Assembly (NCBI GenBank): GCA_947489665.1
Contig: CANLEH010000001.1
Location: forward strand, 1 to 64,000
DNA from: an uncultured Roseicyclus sp.
Lineage (GTDB): Bacteria; Pseudomonadota; Alphaproteobacteria; Rhodobacterales; Rhodobacteraceae
DNA: 64,000 nucleotides
Reading direction: 5' to 3'
The notes under the pieces: model-generated
The model's database searches: none
What the model was told of the DNA's origin: nothing
Seen by the model: the letters and a program-made list of their open reading frames with translations, nothing else
Position numbers and translations under genes: made by a program
Shown: piece by piece, positions 52,048 to 62,031 of the stretch
How positions within the stretch are numbered: the first letter of the stretch is position 1
How the letters are laid out: every line of letters begins with the position of its first letter

Positions 52048-52169
52048 CAGCACTCGGGTCGGGGCGAACGTTTTTGCGTCCCGACCCAAATCCAAACAAT
52101 TGATCCCCAAGCGGCCCAATACACGCAGACCAATGGAGCCGTTCCGACACGCCTTAAGGAGCATGTCCT

Positions 52170-52544
52170 GTGATTTCCACCTCGCTCGCCCAATCCGCCT
52201 ACGCCGCAAGCTCTGCTCCGGTGCGCTCGGATCGCGGCACCGAATATGCGGCCTTTCAATCCGTCACCACCAAATTGAACCAAGCCACGCAGCCTGACGC
52301 CCCAATGGCAGAACGTGCGGCGGCTTTGCACGAAAATCGAAAACTGTGGACCATTCTGGCATCAGATCTTGCCGATGATGGCAACGCATTGCCGCAGACC
52401 TTGCGTGCACAGTTGTTCTATCTTGCTGAATTCTCTCTTCTCCAATCGCGGAAGGCCTTGGATGATGCTGAAGCGCTAAAGGCGCTGGTGGACATTAACA
52501 CCTCCGTCATGCGCGGTTTGGCAGGCCAGGAGGCCGCGACATGA
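52170..52544 (+). CDS. flaF: flagellar biosynthesis regulator FlaF
   Basis: AYAASSAPVRSDRGTEYAAFQSVTTKL...NRKLWTILASDLADDGNALPQTLRAQLFYLAEF. Confidence 0.92.
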   Translation: MISTSLAQSAYAASSAPVRSDRGTEYAAFQSVTTKLNQATQPDAPMAERAAALHENRKLWTILASDLADDGNALPQTLRAQLFYLAEFSLLQSRKALDDAEALKALVDINTSVMRGLAGQEAAT

Positions 52545-52945
52545 GTGGTCTTGTTCTTAAACTCGGCCCGAAAGAAAGAGTGCTTGTTAATGGCGCCGTC
52601 ATCGAAAACGGTGACCGTCGGACGCGTCTGGCGATCATGACCCCGGGCGCGAATATCCTGCGTTTGCGTGATGCCATTCACCCTGAGGAAGCCAATACAC
52701 CCGTCCGTCGTGTCTGTTACATCGCCCAACTCGTTTTATCCGGCGACGCGGACATTTCGGAAGCAAAAACACAGCTGTTGCGTGGCATCGAGCAATTGAG
52801 CCAAGTCTTCACAGACGCCGACAGTCGGGCGCTTTTGTCACGTGCAACGCAGCATCTGGTTGAGGATCAGGTGTACCAGGTTTTGAAGTCGTTACGCGGT
52901 TTGCTTGCGCGCGAGGAGCGCCTCCTGGCCGCCGGCCGATCATGA
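52541..52945 (+). CDS. flbT: flagellar biosynthesis repressor FlbT
   Basis: MSGLVLKLGPKERVLVNGAVIENGDRRTRLAIMTPGANILRLRDAIHPEEANTPVRRVCYIAQLVLSGD. Confidence 0.94.
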   Translation: MSGLVLKLGPKERVLVNGAVIENGDRRTRLAIMTPGANILRLRDAIHPEEANTPVRRVCYIAQLVLSGDADISEAKTQLLRGIEQLSQVFTDADSRALLSRATQHLVEDQVYQVLKSLRGLLAREERLLAAGRS

Positions 52946-53739
52946 CCTTTCAACCTGTTCTTCCGTTTGGCGGCTATTCCGGGTGGAGATTCCTTCAATC
53001 GAACCTTGAAAGCCAACAAGCACAATTTGCCCAATCGCCGGTGCAGGATCGGGATCGAGACTACTTCCGCGAAAATATTGGGAAGGTGACTTCAGCTGAA
53101 GAACTGGTGTCAGACTACAGATTGTTGCGGGTTGCCCTTGGCGCTTATGGCTTGCAAGACGATCTTCCGAACCGCGCCTTTATCGAGAAGGTCTTGTCCG
53201 ACGGAGTAAGTGCGGATGACGCCCTTTCAAATCGGTTGGCCGACAAGCGATATCGCGCATTTTCAGAGGCCTTCGGGTTTGGTGGCACCCTGCCGCCAAG
53301 CACGCAAAGTGCAACATTCGCGGATCGAGTCTTGTCGCGATTTGACAGGCAATCCTTTGAAGTTGCCGTTGGCGCAGTCGATAGCGATATGCGGTTGGCA
53401 CTAACCGCGTCACGGGAAGTACCCGAAATCGTCGCGGCGGGTGGAAGTGACGCGACCGCGTGGTTGACTGTGATGGGCAATCCACCTTTGAGGCAAGTCT
53501 TCGAGACTGCGTTTGGGCTGCCATCAGCCATTGCTACGATTGACATCGACAAGCAGATTGAGGCCTTCCGCGAAGGTGCGGAGCGGACTTTAGGCTCTGC
53601 TGATTTCTCTCAATTCGCAGAGCCTGAGGTGCTCGATGATCTTTTGAAAGCCTTTACGATCCGGGCACAGGTCAACGCAGGCATCTCGTTCACCACGCCG
53701 GGCGCTACGGCGATCACTTTGCTGCAAAACCTCGCGTGA
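52942..53739 (+). CDS. DUF1217 family flagellar-associated protein
   Basis: 265 aa; VTSAEELVSDYRLLRVALGAYGLQDDLPNRAFIEKVLSDGVSADDALSNRLADKRYRAFSEAFGF. Confidence 0.82.
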   Translation: MTFQPVLPFGGYSGWRFLQSNLESQQAQFAQSPVQDRDRDYFRENIGKVTSAEELVSDYRLLRVALGAYGLQDDLPNRAFIEKVLSDGVSADDALSNRLADKRYRAFSEAFGFGGTLPPSTQSATFADRVLSRFDRQSFEVAVGAVDSDMRLALTASREVPEIVAAGGSDATAWLTVMGNPPLRQVFETAFGLPSAIATIDIDKQIEAFREGAERTLGSADFSQFAEPEVLDDLLKAFTIRAQVNAGISFTTPGATAITLLQNLA

Positions 53740-53758
53740 AAAGCCCATAACTGAGGTC

Positions 53759-55090
53759 TTAGCTGGACGGCCTCGTCGGAGCGGCCATCGACAGGATATT
53801 TTCGAGCTGCGCAAAACTCTGCTCAATGCCGTCCGTCGTTCGTTCTGCGACGAATGCGTCCAGATCCGGCCAGATTTTTACCGCAGCATCTGTCGTCGGG
53901 TCAGCACCAGTCGTGTAGAGCCCGGCTTGAACCATCATCTCTGCTTTGTCGTAAGCTGCAATCAGTTGGCGAGCTCGTTGAATGGATTTGTTTTCGCCTT
54001 CCGTAGCGGCCCCCGGCAAAGATCGGCTCACGGATCGCAAAACATCAATTGCGGGAAAACGCCCACGTTCTGCGATGTCCCGAGACAGCACAATATGACC
54101 ATCGAGCACGCCACGTGTCACATCCGCAACGGGCCCCTCCATGTCTGATCCTGCAACGAGTACCGAGAATATTGCTGTAATATTCCCCTGCGCGCCTAGG
54201 CCGGGCCCGGCACGTTCCGCAAGGCCCATGACAGACTGCGCCATTGAAGCCGGAAAACCGGATGGTCCGAACGGTTCGCCCGCCGCCGCTGCAACGTCTC
54301 GCTGCGCTTCAGCAAAGCGCGTGATCGAATCCGCCAAGAGCAAAACGTTGCGACCCTGATCACGGAAGTATTCGGCCACGGCCATCATTGTATAGGCTGC
54401 GCGGGCGCGTGTCGGTGCGGGCCGATCGGACGTTGCTGCCACCACGACGGCGCGTGATAGGCCTTCAGGTCCGAGAGTGTCCGTCACAAAATCACGAACC
54501 TCGCGCCCGCGTTCGCCGATCAAGCCGATAACCACAACGTCTGATTGCATCTGCTCTGCAAGTGCGGCGATCAGTCTGGATTTGCCAACACCTGATCCGG
54601 CGAACAGGCCGACGCGCTGGCCTTCCACGATCGGCAAAAGGGTGTCAAAGACGGCATGTCCCGTCTCGAGCCGCTGGCCGAGGCCGCGGCGCCCTGTCGG
54701 TGAAGGGGGCGCGCATATCAGTGGATAGCGGCTTAGCCCGTGGTGCAGTGCCCGGCCGTCCAATGGTTGCCCGTCGGGATCAATGATGCGTCCAAGCCAG
54801 CTGGAATCGGGGGAGATGACTTGTGGCCCGATATGCGAAACCCGTGCGCCAAGTCGGAGCCCATCTGTTGGCCCTTCAGGCATAATCCGGGCGCGATCCC
54901 CTTCCATCGCAAGAATCTCACCTGTCAGATTTGCTCCGAAACGCACCCGATCACCGAGCGCGGCAACTCTGTTTAGACCAGTTACCGAGACACTTGATCG
55001 CCCCAGGGCCGTGACCTGACCAACGGCTTGAGACACGGAAATACCTTTCAATTGCGCGCGTAAAAGGCTGATGGCGTCGGTGTCTTGCAT
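53759..55090 (-). CDS. fliI: flagellum-specific ATP synthase FliI
   Basis: VGLFAGSGVGKSRLIAAL, VIGLIGERGREVRDFV, LLLADSITRFAEAQRDVA. Confidence 0.95.
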   Translation of the reverse strand: MQDTDAISLLRAQLKGISVSQAVGQVTALGRSSVSVTGLNRVAALGDRVRFGANLTGEILAMEGDRARIMPEGPTDGLRLGARVSHIGPQVISPDSSWLGRIIDPDGQPLDGRALHHGLSRYPLICAPPSPTGRRGLGQRLETGHAVFDTLLPIVEGQRVGLFAGSGVGKSRLIAALAEQMQSDVVVIGLIGERGREVRDFVTDTLGPEGLSRAVVVAATSDRPAPTRARAAYTMMAVAEYFRDQGRNVLLLADSITRFAEAQRDVAAAAGEPFGPSGFPASMAQSVMGLAERAGPGLGAQGNITAIFSVLVAGSDMEGPVADVTRGVLDGHIVLSRDIAERGRFPAIDVLRSVSRSLPGAATEGENKSIQRARQLIAAYDKAEMMVQAGLYTTGADPTTDAAVKIWPDLDAFVAERTTDGIEQSFAQLENILSMAAPTRPSS

Positions 55091-55190
55091 GACGGTTTCT
55101 CCGGTCAGGTGGCGCAAAGCGACGCCTCAATTACGGAATGTAAAGGAATCAGTCTTAAGCCTTCGTGTAGCCGAGATGGGAGAAACCCGG

Positions 55191-55544
55191 ATGTTCGATA
55201 GGCTTGAGATTTTTCAACTCGCGGGTGGCTTGGCCCGCCATTCCGCAGCGCGTCAGGCCGTGGTTGCCCAGAATATCGCGAATGCCGATACGCCCGGATA
55301 CCGCGCAAGGGACGTCGCGGATTTTTCCGAGACCTGGCAGAACATGACTGCCGAAAATCGCCTGGGTCGCGGTGAAATGCCGATGCGCGTGCTTGACGCC
55401 GGAACGCCGGCGTCGCCGAACGGAAATACAGTTTCTCTTGAATTCGAAATGCTTCGCGGGATCGAGGCACAGCGCGCGCACGACCGCGCATTGCGCGTTT
55501 ACGGATCGGCCCTGTCGATCCTCCGCACAAGTATTGGACGATAG
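55191..55544 (+). CDS. flgB: flagellar basal-body rod protein FlgB
   Basis: LARHSAARQAVVAQNIANADTPGYRARDVADF. Confidence 0.92.
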   Translation: MFDRLEIFQLAGGLARHSAARQAVVAQNIANADTPGYRARDVADFSETWQNMTAENRLGRGEMPMRVLDAGTPASPNGNTVSLEFEMLRGIEAQRAHDRALRVYGSALSILRTSIGR

Positions 55545-55552
55545 GCGCAGCC

Positions 55553-55945
55553 ATGACGGATTTTTCCAATGCACTATCGGTCGCCGCGTCTGGCATGAGG
55601 GCACAGGCGCAACGCCTGACCCACGTGTCTGAAAACATCGCAAATGCCGATACACCAGGATATCGCAGAAAGGTCACCAGCTTTGAGGCAGAGCGTGCGA
55701 TGGGCGCCACCGAAGGCGCTGTGCGCCCTGGTCCCGTAAGACTGGATCAGACCGCACTCCCCGTCATTTTTGACCCAACACATCCGATGGCGGACGAGAC
55801 CGGAAGTTATGAAGGGTCGAATGTCGATCTTGTCATCGAACTTGCCGATGCGCGCGAAGCGCAGCGGTCATATGAGGCCAATCTGCGGATCTTCGACCAG
55901 ATCCGCCAGATGTCGTCTTCCCTAAACGAATTGCTCCGACGTTAA
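55553..55945 (+). CDS. flgC: flagellar basal-body rod protein FlgC
   Basis: ALSVAASGMRAQAQRLTHVSENIANADTPGYRRK...YEGSNVDLVIELADAREAQRSYEANLRIFD. Confidence 0.94.
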   Translation: MTDFSNALSVAASGMRAQAQRLTHVSENIANADTPGYRRKVTSFEAERAMGATEGAVRPGPVRLDQTALPVIFDPTHPMADETGSYEGSNVDLVIELADAREAQRSYEANLRIFDQIRQMSSSLNELLRR

Positions 55946-55972
55946 CCCCCCAACATCTGAGGAGAATCCCGG

Positions 55973-56257
55973 ATGGATATTCGCCAATCCCTTGCCGCGC
56001 AGGCCTACCAGCCCTTGCGCCAGACAGCCCAAACCCCTGAAGTCCCCAACGGCAACGCGTTTACGCAAGCCGTCTCGGGTTTTGCTGAGACAGTCGCCCA
56101 AGGTGAGGCACAGGCCCACGCCGCGATGACGACAGGTGCTGATCCGCACTCTCTGGTCACGGCACTGGCGCAAACCGAGCTTGCCGTTGAAACGGCCGTC
56201 ACCATCCGGGATCGGGTGGTCGAAGCCTACCAGGAAATCCTGCGGATGCCGGTGTAA
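55973..56257 (+). CDS. fliE: flagellar hook-basal body complex protein FliE
   Basis: AQTELAVETAVTIRDRVVEAYQEILRMPV C-terminus. Confidence 0.88.
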   Translation: MDIRQSLAAQAYQPLRQTAQTPEVPNGNAFTQAVSGFAETVAQGEAQAHAAMTTGADPHSLVTALAQTELAVETAVTIRDRVVEAYQEILRMPV

Positions 56258-56261
56258 CCGC

Positions 56262-56528
56262 ATGGATGAAATGATTTTCTTCGACACGATGCGCCAAGGC
56301 CTTTGGGTTTCGGTTGCAATCTCGACCCCGATCCTCGCTGCGGCGTTGGTTTCGGGCATTTTGGTTGGCCTTTTCCAGGCTCTCACAAGCGTTCAGGAAA
56401 TGACGCTGACGTTTGTGCCGAAACTTGCAGCCATCGTGGTCGTGTTTTGGGTGTCGATGGGGTTCATGACCCAATCGCTCACCACCTATTTCGCCGACAC
56501 ACTCATTCCGATTATTGCGGGGATGTAG
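56262..56528 (+). CDS. fliQ: flagellar export apparatus protein FliQ
   Basis: DTMRQGLWVSVAISTPILAAALVSGILVGLFQALTSVQEMTLTFVPKLAAI. Confidence 0.94.
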   Translation: MDEMIFFDTMRQGLWVSVAISTPILAAALVSGILVGLFQALTSVQEMTLTFVPKLAAIVVVFWVSMGFMTQSLTTYFADTLIPIIAGM

Positions 56529-56531
56529 GCA

Positions 56532-57254
56532 ATGGATAATCCTGGATATTCGTCGCTAACCCGGCTGTCCGGCCTTGCCCGTGAGATGGCGGTTGTGGCC
56601 AACAATATCGCCAATATCTCGACCACCGGCTTTCGTTCTGAGGGCTTGATCTTCGCGGAACATATTGCGGCAACCGGTCGGAACGAACCATCGCTCAGCA
56701 TGGGCACCGCGATTGGTCGATCCATCTCGGCACAACAGGGCGCCCTGGAGCAAACTGGCGGAACCTTTGACTTTGCCGTCGAAGGCGAAGGGTTCTTCAT
56801 GGTGGAAAATGCAGCGGGGCAGGCATTGACCCGTGCCGGTGCATTTATTCGAAACGACTTTGGAGAGCTGGTTACACCCGAAGGCGCCCGATTGCTCGAC
56901 GCAGGGGGCGCACCGATATTCGTGCCACCCGATGCGGGCGGTGTTGCGTTGGCGCCGGACGGTACGATTTCTGCAGATGGTCAGCCGTTGACGGTGGTCG
57001 GACTCTACATGCCCATCGATCCGCTTGAATTGTCACGACAATCCGGCACGGCCTTCACAGCCGAAAGTGGGTATGTGCCCGCTGAAAACGCGCGGGTTGT
57101 GCAAGGCTTTCTTGAACGATCGAATGTGAACGCGGTCGCCCAGATCTCACGCATGATCGAGGTGCAGCGTGCCTATGAACTCGGCCAGAGCTTCATGGAA
57201 TCCGAAGATAGCCGCATCCGTGATTTCCTTCGCACCGCTGGTCAACGTGGCTAA
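56532..57254 (+). CDS. flgF: flagellar basal-body rod protein FlgF
   Basis: SGLAREMAVVANNIANISTTGFRSEGLIF...QGFLERSNVNAVAQISRMIEVQRAYELGQ. Confidence 0.93.
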   Translation: MDNPGYSSLTRLSGLAREMAVVANNIANISTTGFRSEGLIFAEHIAATGRNEPSLSMGTAIGRSISAQQGALEQTGGTFDFAVEGEGFFMVENAAGQALTRAGAFIRNDFGELVTPEGARLLDAGGAPIFVPPDAGGVALAPDGTISADGQPLTVVGLYMPIDPLELSRQSGTAFTAESGYVPAENARVVQGFLERSNVNAVAQISRMIEVQRAYELGQSFMESEDSRIRDFLRTAGQRG

Positions 57255-57272
57255 TCCAGAAAGGATTATTAA

Positions 57273-58058
57273 ATGAGAGCTCTTGATATCGCCGCCACTG
57301 GCATGAGTGCGCAGCAACTGCGCGTTGACGTCATCTCAAACAATATCGCCAATATGTCGACGACCGGATATTCCGCTCGTCGCGCGGACTTTGCGGATCT
57401 GCACTATCAGCAGATGACCCGTGCCGGCGCGATCAATGCTGCAGATGGAACAGTGGTTCCGGCAGGGGTTCAAGTTGGGCTGGGGGTGCGTCCCACGGCG
57501 GTTACGGTGACATGGCAGCAGGGTACCGTCGCCGCCACCGGTGGGGACCTTGACGTTGCCATTGAGGGACGCGGATATCTGGAAGTGACGCTTCCAAGTG
57601 GGGAAAGCGCCTACACGCGAGACGGGGCACTCCAAAGAACCGGCGATGGCCTGATCGTTACGGCAGATGGGTTCGAGGTTAATCCCGGAATCACGATTCC
57701 TGCAGACGCGCGGGCCATCGAAATCAACGCATCTGGTGAGGTGTACGCGAGTTTCTTGGGCGAAGTTGAACCGCAGCTTTTGGGGCAACTGAACCTCGTC
57801 GGGTTTTCCAACGATAGCGGACTCGAAGCCATCGGATCAAATTTGTTTCTCGAAACGGGTGCCTCTGGCCCGCCCTTGGTCGGACAGCCGGGCGAGGATG
57901 GTCTAGGCACCCTGCGGCAGGGTTACGTGGAACAATCCTCAGTCGATTCAGTCCGTGAGATTACGGACCTTATCGAGGCGCAACGCGGCTATGAGTTGAA
58001 TGCCAAAGTGCTGACTGCGGCGGACCAGATGCTCGGCGCAACCACGCAGGTGCGTTGA
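57273..58058 (+). CDS. flgG: flagellar basal-body rod protein FlgG
   Basis: IAATGMSAQQLRVDVISNNIANMSTTGYSARRADF...RQGYVEQSSVDSVREITDLIEAQRGYELNAKVLTAADQML. Confidence 0.95.
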   Translation: MRALDIAATGMSAQQLRVDVISNNIANMSTTGYSARRADFADLHYQQMTRAGAINAADGTVVPAGVQVGLGVRPTAVTVTWQQGTVAATGGDLDVAIEGRGYLEVTLPSGESAYTRDGALQRTGDGLIVTADGFEVNPGITIPADARAIEINASGEVYASFLGEVEPQLLGQLNLVGFSNDSGLEAIGSNLFLETGASGPPLVGQPGEDGLGTLRQGYVEQSSVDSVREITDLIEAQRGYELNAKVLTAADQMLGATTQVR

Positions 58059-58480
58059 TGCGATGGCTATCAATCCTATTGGCCCTCGCAGGCCCGGTGA
58101 GCGCAGACGAAACCGTCATTGCCGCTGGCACCATCCGAGGGGCCACGCTGATCGGGCCCTCTGATGTTGCGACAGTCGAAGGCGCGACGCCAGGAGCCCT
58201 GTCCGATATGGCTGAAGCGGTCGGGATGGAGGCGCGGATTAACCTATATCCGGGGCGACCGATCCGGCCCGGCGATCTGCGTCCGCCGGCCATCGTTGAA
58301 CGGAACGAAATCGTGTCGCTGCGATACAATCACGGCGGCCTTCTTATCATCACCGACGGACGTGCCTTGGATCGAGCCGCGGAGGGTGAAAGCCTGCGCG
58401 TTATCAATCTGGCCTCTCGTCAGACTGTCACAGCCGTCGCTTCTGCGCCCGGCCTTGTAACCGTTGGACCAAGACAATGA
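58055..58480 (+). CDS. flgA: flagellar P-ring assembly protein FlgA
   Basis: YPGRPIRPGDLRPPAIVERNEIVSLRYNHGGLLIITDGRALDRAAEGESLRVINLASRQTVTA (SAF domain). Confidence 0.92.
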   Translation: MMRWLSILLALAGPVSADETVIAAGTIRGATLIGPSDVATVEGATPGALSDMAEAVGMEARINLYPGRPIRPGDLRPPAIVERNEIVSLRYNHGGLLIITDGRALDRAAEGESLRVINLASRQTVTAVASAPGLVTVGPRQ

Positions 58481-59217
58481 AATTTGGATATTCAAAACTG
58501 CTTCTTATCGGATGCGCTAGCCTGGCCATCAGCGGATGCGCACGTTTGGGGCAGATTGGGCAAGAGCCCCAATTTACCTCACCGGCAAACGGAAACGAGG
58601 TGTTTGCAATGAATGTCGCGCCCATTCCCGATTCTGCGGATGTTCCCGACAGGGCCGAAGGGGCGTCCCTTTGGACGTCCGGGCGCGCGTCCCTTTTGGG
58701 TGATCGTCGTGCGGGGCGTCGCGGTGATATCTTGACGGTGGTCATCGAGATCAACGACAGCGCCGAATTCCAGAATTCGTCTGAGCGTGAACGCACTGGT
58801 TCCGAAGAGCTCGGAATTCCCAATCTTTTTGGTTTGCCGCAACGCTTGGATGGTTTGCTGACGCAGGGCGGCTCTCTCGGAGAAGCGGTAGAGTTCGACA
58901 GCAGTAGCCGTTCCGCCGGCGAAGGGTCGGTACGCCGGAATGAAGAATTGACGCTTCGGGTGGCGGCGACTGTGACGGAGGTCCTACAAAATGGTGTTTT
59001 GCGGATTGAAGGAAGCCAGGAAGTTCGCGTGAACAATGAAATTCGGGAACTTCTCGTGTCGGGCTATGTCCGACCCGAGGACATCTCGCGTCAGAATTCC
59101 ATCGAATATGACCGCATCGCAGCTGCCCGTATTTCCTATGGAGGGCGGGGCCTTATCACCGAGGCTCAAAGACCGCGTTACGGCCAAGAAGTCGTCGATA
59201 CGATTCTTCCTTTCTAA
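58477..59217 (+). CDS. flgH: flagellar L-ring protein FlgH
   Basis: Lipobox-like ISGC; SLWTSGRASLLGDRRAGRRGDILTVVIEINDSAEFQNSSERERTG...QRPRYGQEVVDTILPF. Confidence 0.94.
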   Translation: MKFGYSKLLLIGCASLAISGCARLGQIGQEPQFTSPANGNEVFAMNVAPIPDSADVPDRAEGASLWTSGRASLLGDRRAGRRGDILTVVIEINDSAEFQNSSERERTGSEELGIPNLFGLPQRLDGLLTQGGSLGEAVEFDSSSRSAGEGSVRRNEELTLRVAATVTEVLQNGVLRIEGSQEVRVNNEIRELLVSGYVRPEDISRQNSIEYDRIAAARISYGGRGLITEAQRPRYGQEVVDTILPF

Positions 59218-59232
59218 CGCCGGAGAAGCAGC

Positions 59233-59790
59233 ATGATGCGCAAATTACTTCCAATTCTTTTGCTGCTGCTTGGTGCGGGTGGCGGAGTTGGTGCCGGGCT
59301 GGTCGTGGGGGGAGGCGAAGAGGTTACCTCTGCCGAAGAGCACACCGAAGAAACCGACGAAGCAGCCCATGAGGGTGAAGGCGATGAAGGCTCTGACGAA
59401 GAGCAGGAAGGTGAAGAAGATCAGGAGGCACCTGAACCTCCGCGGGTCGAGCAGACTGGGGAAGGGACGGAATATGTTCGCCTGAACAACCAATTTGTCG
59501 TCCCAATTGTGCGCAATGGCGCCGTTCGATCATTGGTCGTTCTGGGGCTCACGATCGAAGTGACGACCGGCCAAAACAACTTGGTTTTTGACCAAGAACC
59601 CCGTCTGCGCGACAGTTTCCTGCGGGTATTATTTGCCCACGCAAATGCAGGAGGGTTTGACGGAGTCTTTACGGAAGCTGAGGCGATGGAACCATTGCGG
59701 GAAGGCCTTCGGGAAGCAGCGCAAGGGATCCTTGGGCGGGAAAACGCCTTTGATGTCCTCATCACCGACATAACGCGTCAGGACGCATAG
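59233..59790 (+). CDS. fliL: FliL-like flagellar basal-body associated protein
   Basis: Single N-terminal TM, acidic linker, then YVRLNNQFVVPIVRNGAVRSLVVLGLTIEV...VFDVLITDI. Confidence 0.82.
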   Translation: MMRKLLPILLLLLGAGGGVGAGLVVGGGEEVTSAEEHTEETDEAAHEGEGDEGSDEEQEGEEDQEAPEPPRVEQTGEGTEYVRLNNQFVVPIVRNGAVRSLVVLGLTIEVTTGQNNLVFDQEPRLRDSFLRVLFAHANAGGFDGVFTEAEAMEPLREGLREAAQGILGRENAFDVLITDITRQDA

Positions 59791-59798
59791 GCGGTGCC

Positions 59799-60179
59799 TT
59801 AGCGACGATTTCGGCGGTCGAGCTCTGCCTTGGCCGCCGCTTCCTCGTTTTCAATCAACTTTTCCAATACCAAGTCGCGCCCGACCGCACGTGCTGCGGT
59901 GGACTTTTCTCGTTGATAGACCGCCCTGGCCGAGGCAAGTTTGCGCAACTGGGCGGCTTGCTGGACCCGCAACCGCTCCGCCTGTCGCTGCATTGTGGCG
60001 GAAATTGCAGGGTCTGCTGTTGATCGCATCAACTGAGTGCGGTGTTCAGCCAGGCTTGCGGCTTTATTCTCCAACTCATGAACCTTGGCCCCCGCCAATT
60101 TGACGGGCGCCAAGGCCCTTTCCGCAAGCAAAGCCGTAATGGCTTTCAACCGTTTCAGTCTTTTTCTCTGGTCGCTCAT
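59799..60179 (-). CDS. FliJ-like coiled-coil hypothetical protein
   Basis: 126 aa, helical/charged, overlaps flhB start by 4 nt. Confidence 0.55.
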   Translation of the reverse strand: MSDQRKRLKRLKAITALLAERALAPVKLAGAKVHELENKAASLAEHRTQLMRSTADPAISATMQRQAERLRVQQAAQLRKLASARAVYQREKSTAARAVGRDLVLEKLIENEEAAAKAELDRRNRR

Positions 60180-61261
60180 CGCGTTGCTTTCGCTTTTTGG
60201 CGTATCAGGTCGGCGAACCGGATCGCTGCTGCGACTGCGCGGTACTGGTCAGGCAAGATGGGCCCGCCGATGTCGATACTGGCATGTAAGGCGCGTGCTG
60301 TGGGGGGATCTGAATAGATCGGAACGCCAGCTTCTGATGCGGCTTCCCGAATACGCCGCGCGATTTCATCGGTGCCCTTGGCGACACATATAGGCACGCC
60401 GCCATCGCTGCGGTCCCACTTCAACGCCACTGCATAGTGGGTCGGGTTCACAACGATCACATCAGCATTGGGGACATCCGAGATCATCTGGTTCATCGCG
60501 ATGGATTGCCCGCGTTGCCGCCGTTCTTGTTTGAAATGCGGATCGCCTTCCGAGCTTTTCGTTTCATCCATGAGCTCCTGCCGGGACATGCGGTTTCGCA
60601 GTTGCAGCTGGCTCCACTCCCATCCCCAATCGGCGACGCCGAATACGGCCGTCATGCCGGCAACCACAGCCAGAAAGTCCAACGACAATTGCCCCAGCAT
60701 TTCAAGGATTTGGCCGGGCGAGGCGTAGATGGCGACCAAGATCGTCTCGGCCCTTGCCCAAAGGTAGATTGCCAGAAAGACTGAGACCAGGAACAGCTTT
60801 GTTGCAGACTTGGCGAACTGAAAAAGGCCCTGTCGGCCGAATTTTTGCTTTGCGTTTTCCAGGATGGAAATTCGGTTGGCTTTTGGGGCCAATTTTGAGG
60901 GTGTGAACAAAAGTGCTCTCTGCCCGAGAAGCGATGCCAGCAGAAGAACTGCCGGAACCAAGGTTAGAGCCGCGGCGGAAATCAGCGAACCACTGAGAAG
61001 TCCAGCGGCCTGCAAGGACGCACCAGGGCTCAATAGACTGGGCGCGAGCGTGTCTGCGCGGCCAAGGCTGGTCTGGGTCATCGCGCCGATTTCTTCCATC
61101 ATCCAAGGCGCGATCAATACACCGGCCAGCAGGAAGCCACCGTAGACGATTGCGGTGTTCAAATCGGCCGATCTGACGATTTCACCCTTTTTGCGCGCTT
61201 CCTCTAGTTTTCGAGGTGTCGGGTCAAAGGGCTTATCGGATGCACTCTGATTTTCGTCCAT
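60176..61261 (-). CDS. flhB: flagellar export apparatus protein FlhB
   Basis: DKPFDPTPRKLEEARKKGEIVRS; autocleavage motif VVNPTHYAVALKWD. Confidence 0.95.
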   Translation of the reverse strand: MDENQSASDKPFDPTPRKLEEARKKGEIVRSADLNTAIVYGGFLLAGVLIAPWMMEEIGAMTQTSLGRADTLAPSLLSPGASLQAAGLLSGSLISAAALTLVPAVLLLASLLGQRALLFTPSKLAPKANRISILENAKQKFGRQGLFQFAKSATKLFLVSVFLAIYLWARAETILVAIYASPGQILEMLGQLSLDFLAVVAGMTAVFGVADWGWEWSQLQLRNRMSRQELMDETKSSEGDPHFKQERRQRGQSIAMNQMISDVPNADVIVVNPTHYAVALKWDRSDGGVPICVAKGTDEIARRIREAASEAGVPIYSDPPTARALHASIDIGGPILPDQYRAVAAAIRFADLIRQKAKATR

Positions 61262-62031
61262 CAGCGCGCTCCAAGCGGAGCGGCAACGGCGCCCTCGAAT
61301 GCAGCGAGCCAAACCGGAAGAATGAAGGGGGTAGTGACCATGAGCAGGACCAACCCGCCCCAGGTAATCGCCGGCGCACCGACAAACGCGACCATCAATT
61401 GCGGCATCGCTTTGTTAATCACACCCAGAGCAACGTTGTAGAGTAGGGATGCGATCAAAAACGGCGCGGCGAGCGACATGGCCAAGGAAAAACTGTTGCG
61501 CACTTGGTCCACACCCCAGCCAGCAACATCACGCGGGCCCGGAAGGTTGCCGAACGGGAGGATCTCGTACGATTGGATGAAGGTTTCAACCAGATGGATA
61601 TGAAAACCTGAAAGCACGGCCAATGTGATGCCGCCGAGCATGAGAATTGCGCCCATCGCGGGAAGGGGATCGGGTGTGGCCCCGCCCATGATCTGACTGA
61701 GTGACGTGGATTGCGCGGCGATGGTGCCGGCAATTTGAAGGGCATGAACAAGGAGTCGCAACGCTAGCCCCAAGAGGAGCCCCGCAATCGCCTCGGAGAG
61801 GAAAGCTGTGGCCGGTGGCACGATGCCATCTAGCACCAATACGCCATGTAACGCCGGTGCCAGAAAGAGCGTGATTGCCAACGCCGCGCCCAGGCGAACC
61901 CGGACCGGGATCATTTGTTCGCCGAAGCCGGGCAAGACGAGAAAGCACGCGCCTACTCTCAGAAAGATCGCAACAGCGGTGGCCAGCCAAGTTTGCGAAA
62001 TAGACAGGATATCCGCAAGAAGGTCCGTCAT
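61261..62031 (-). CDS. fliR: flagellar export apparatus protein FliR
   Basis: FLRVGACFLVLPGFGEQMIPVRVRLGAALAITLFLAP; order fliR-flhB. Confidence 0.92.
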   Translation of the reverse strand: MTDLLADILSISQTWLATAVAIFLRVGACFLVLPGFGEQMIPVRVRLGAALAITLFLAPALHGVLVLDGIVPPATAFLSEAIAGLLLGLALRLLVHALQIAGTIAAQSTSLSQIMGGATPDPLPAMGAILMLGGITLAVLSGFHIHLVETFIQSYEILPFGNLPGPRDVAGWGVDQVRNSFSLAMSLAAPFLIASLLYNVALGVINKAMPQLMVAFVGAPAITWGGLVLLMVTTPFILPVWLAAFEGAVAAPLGAR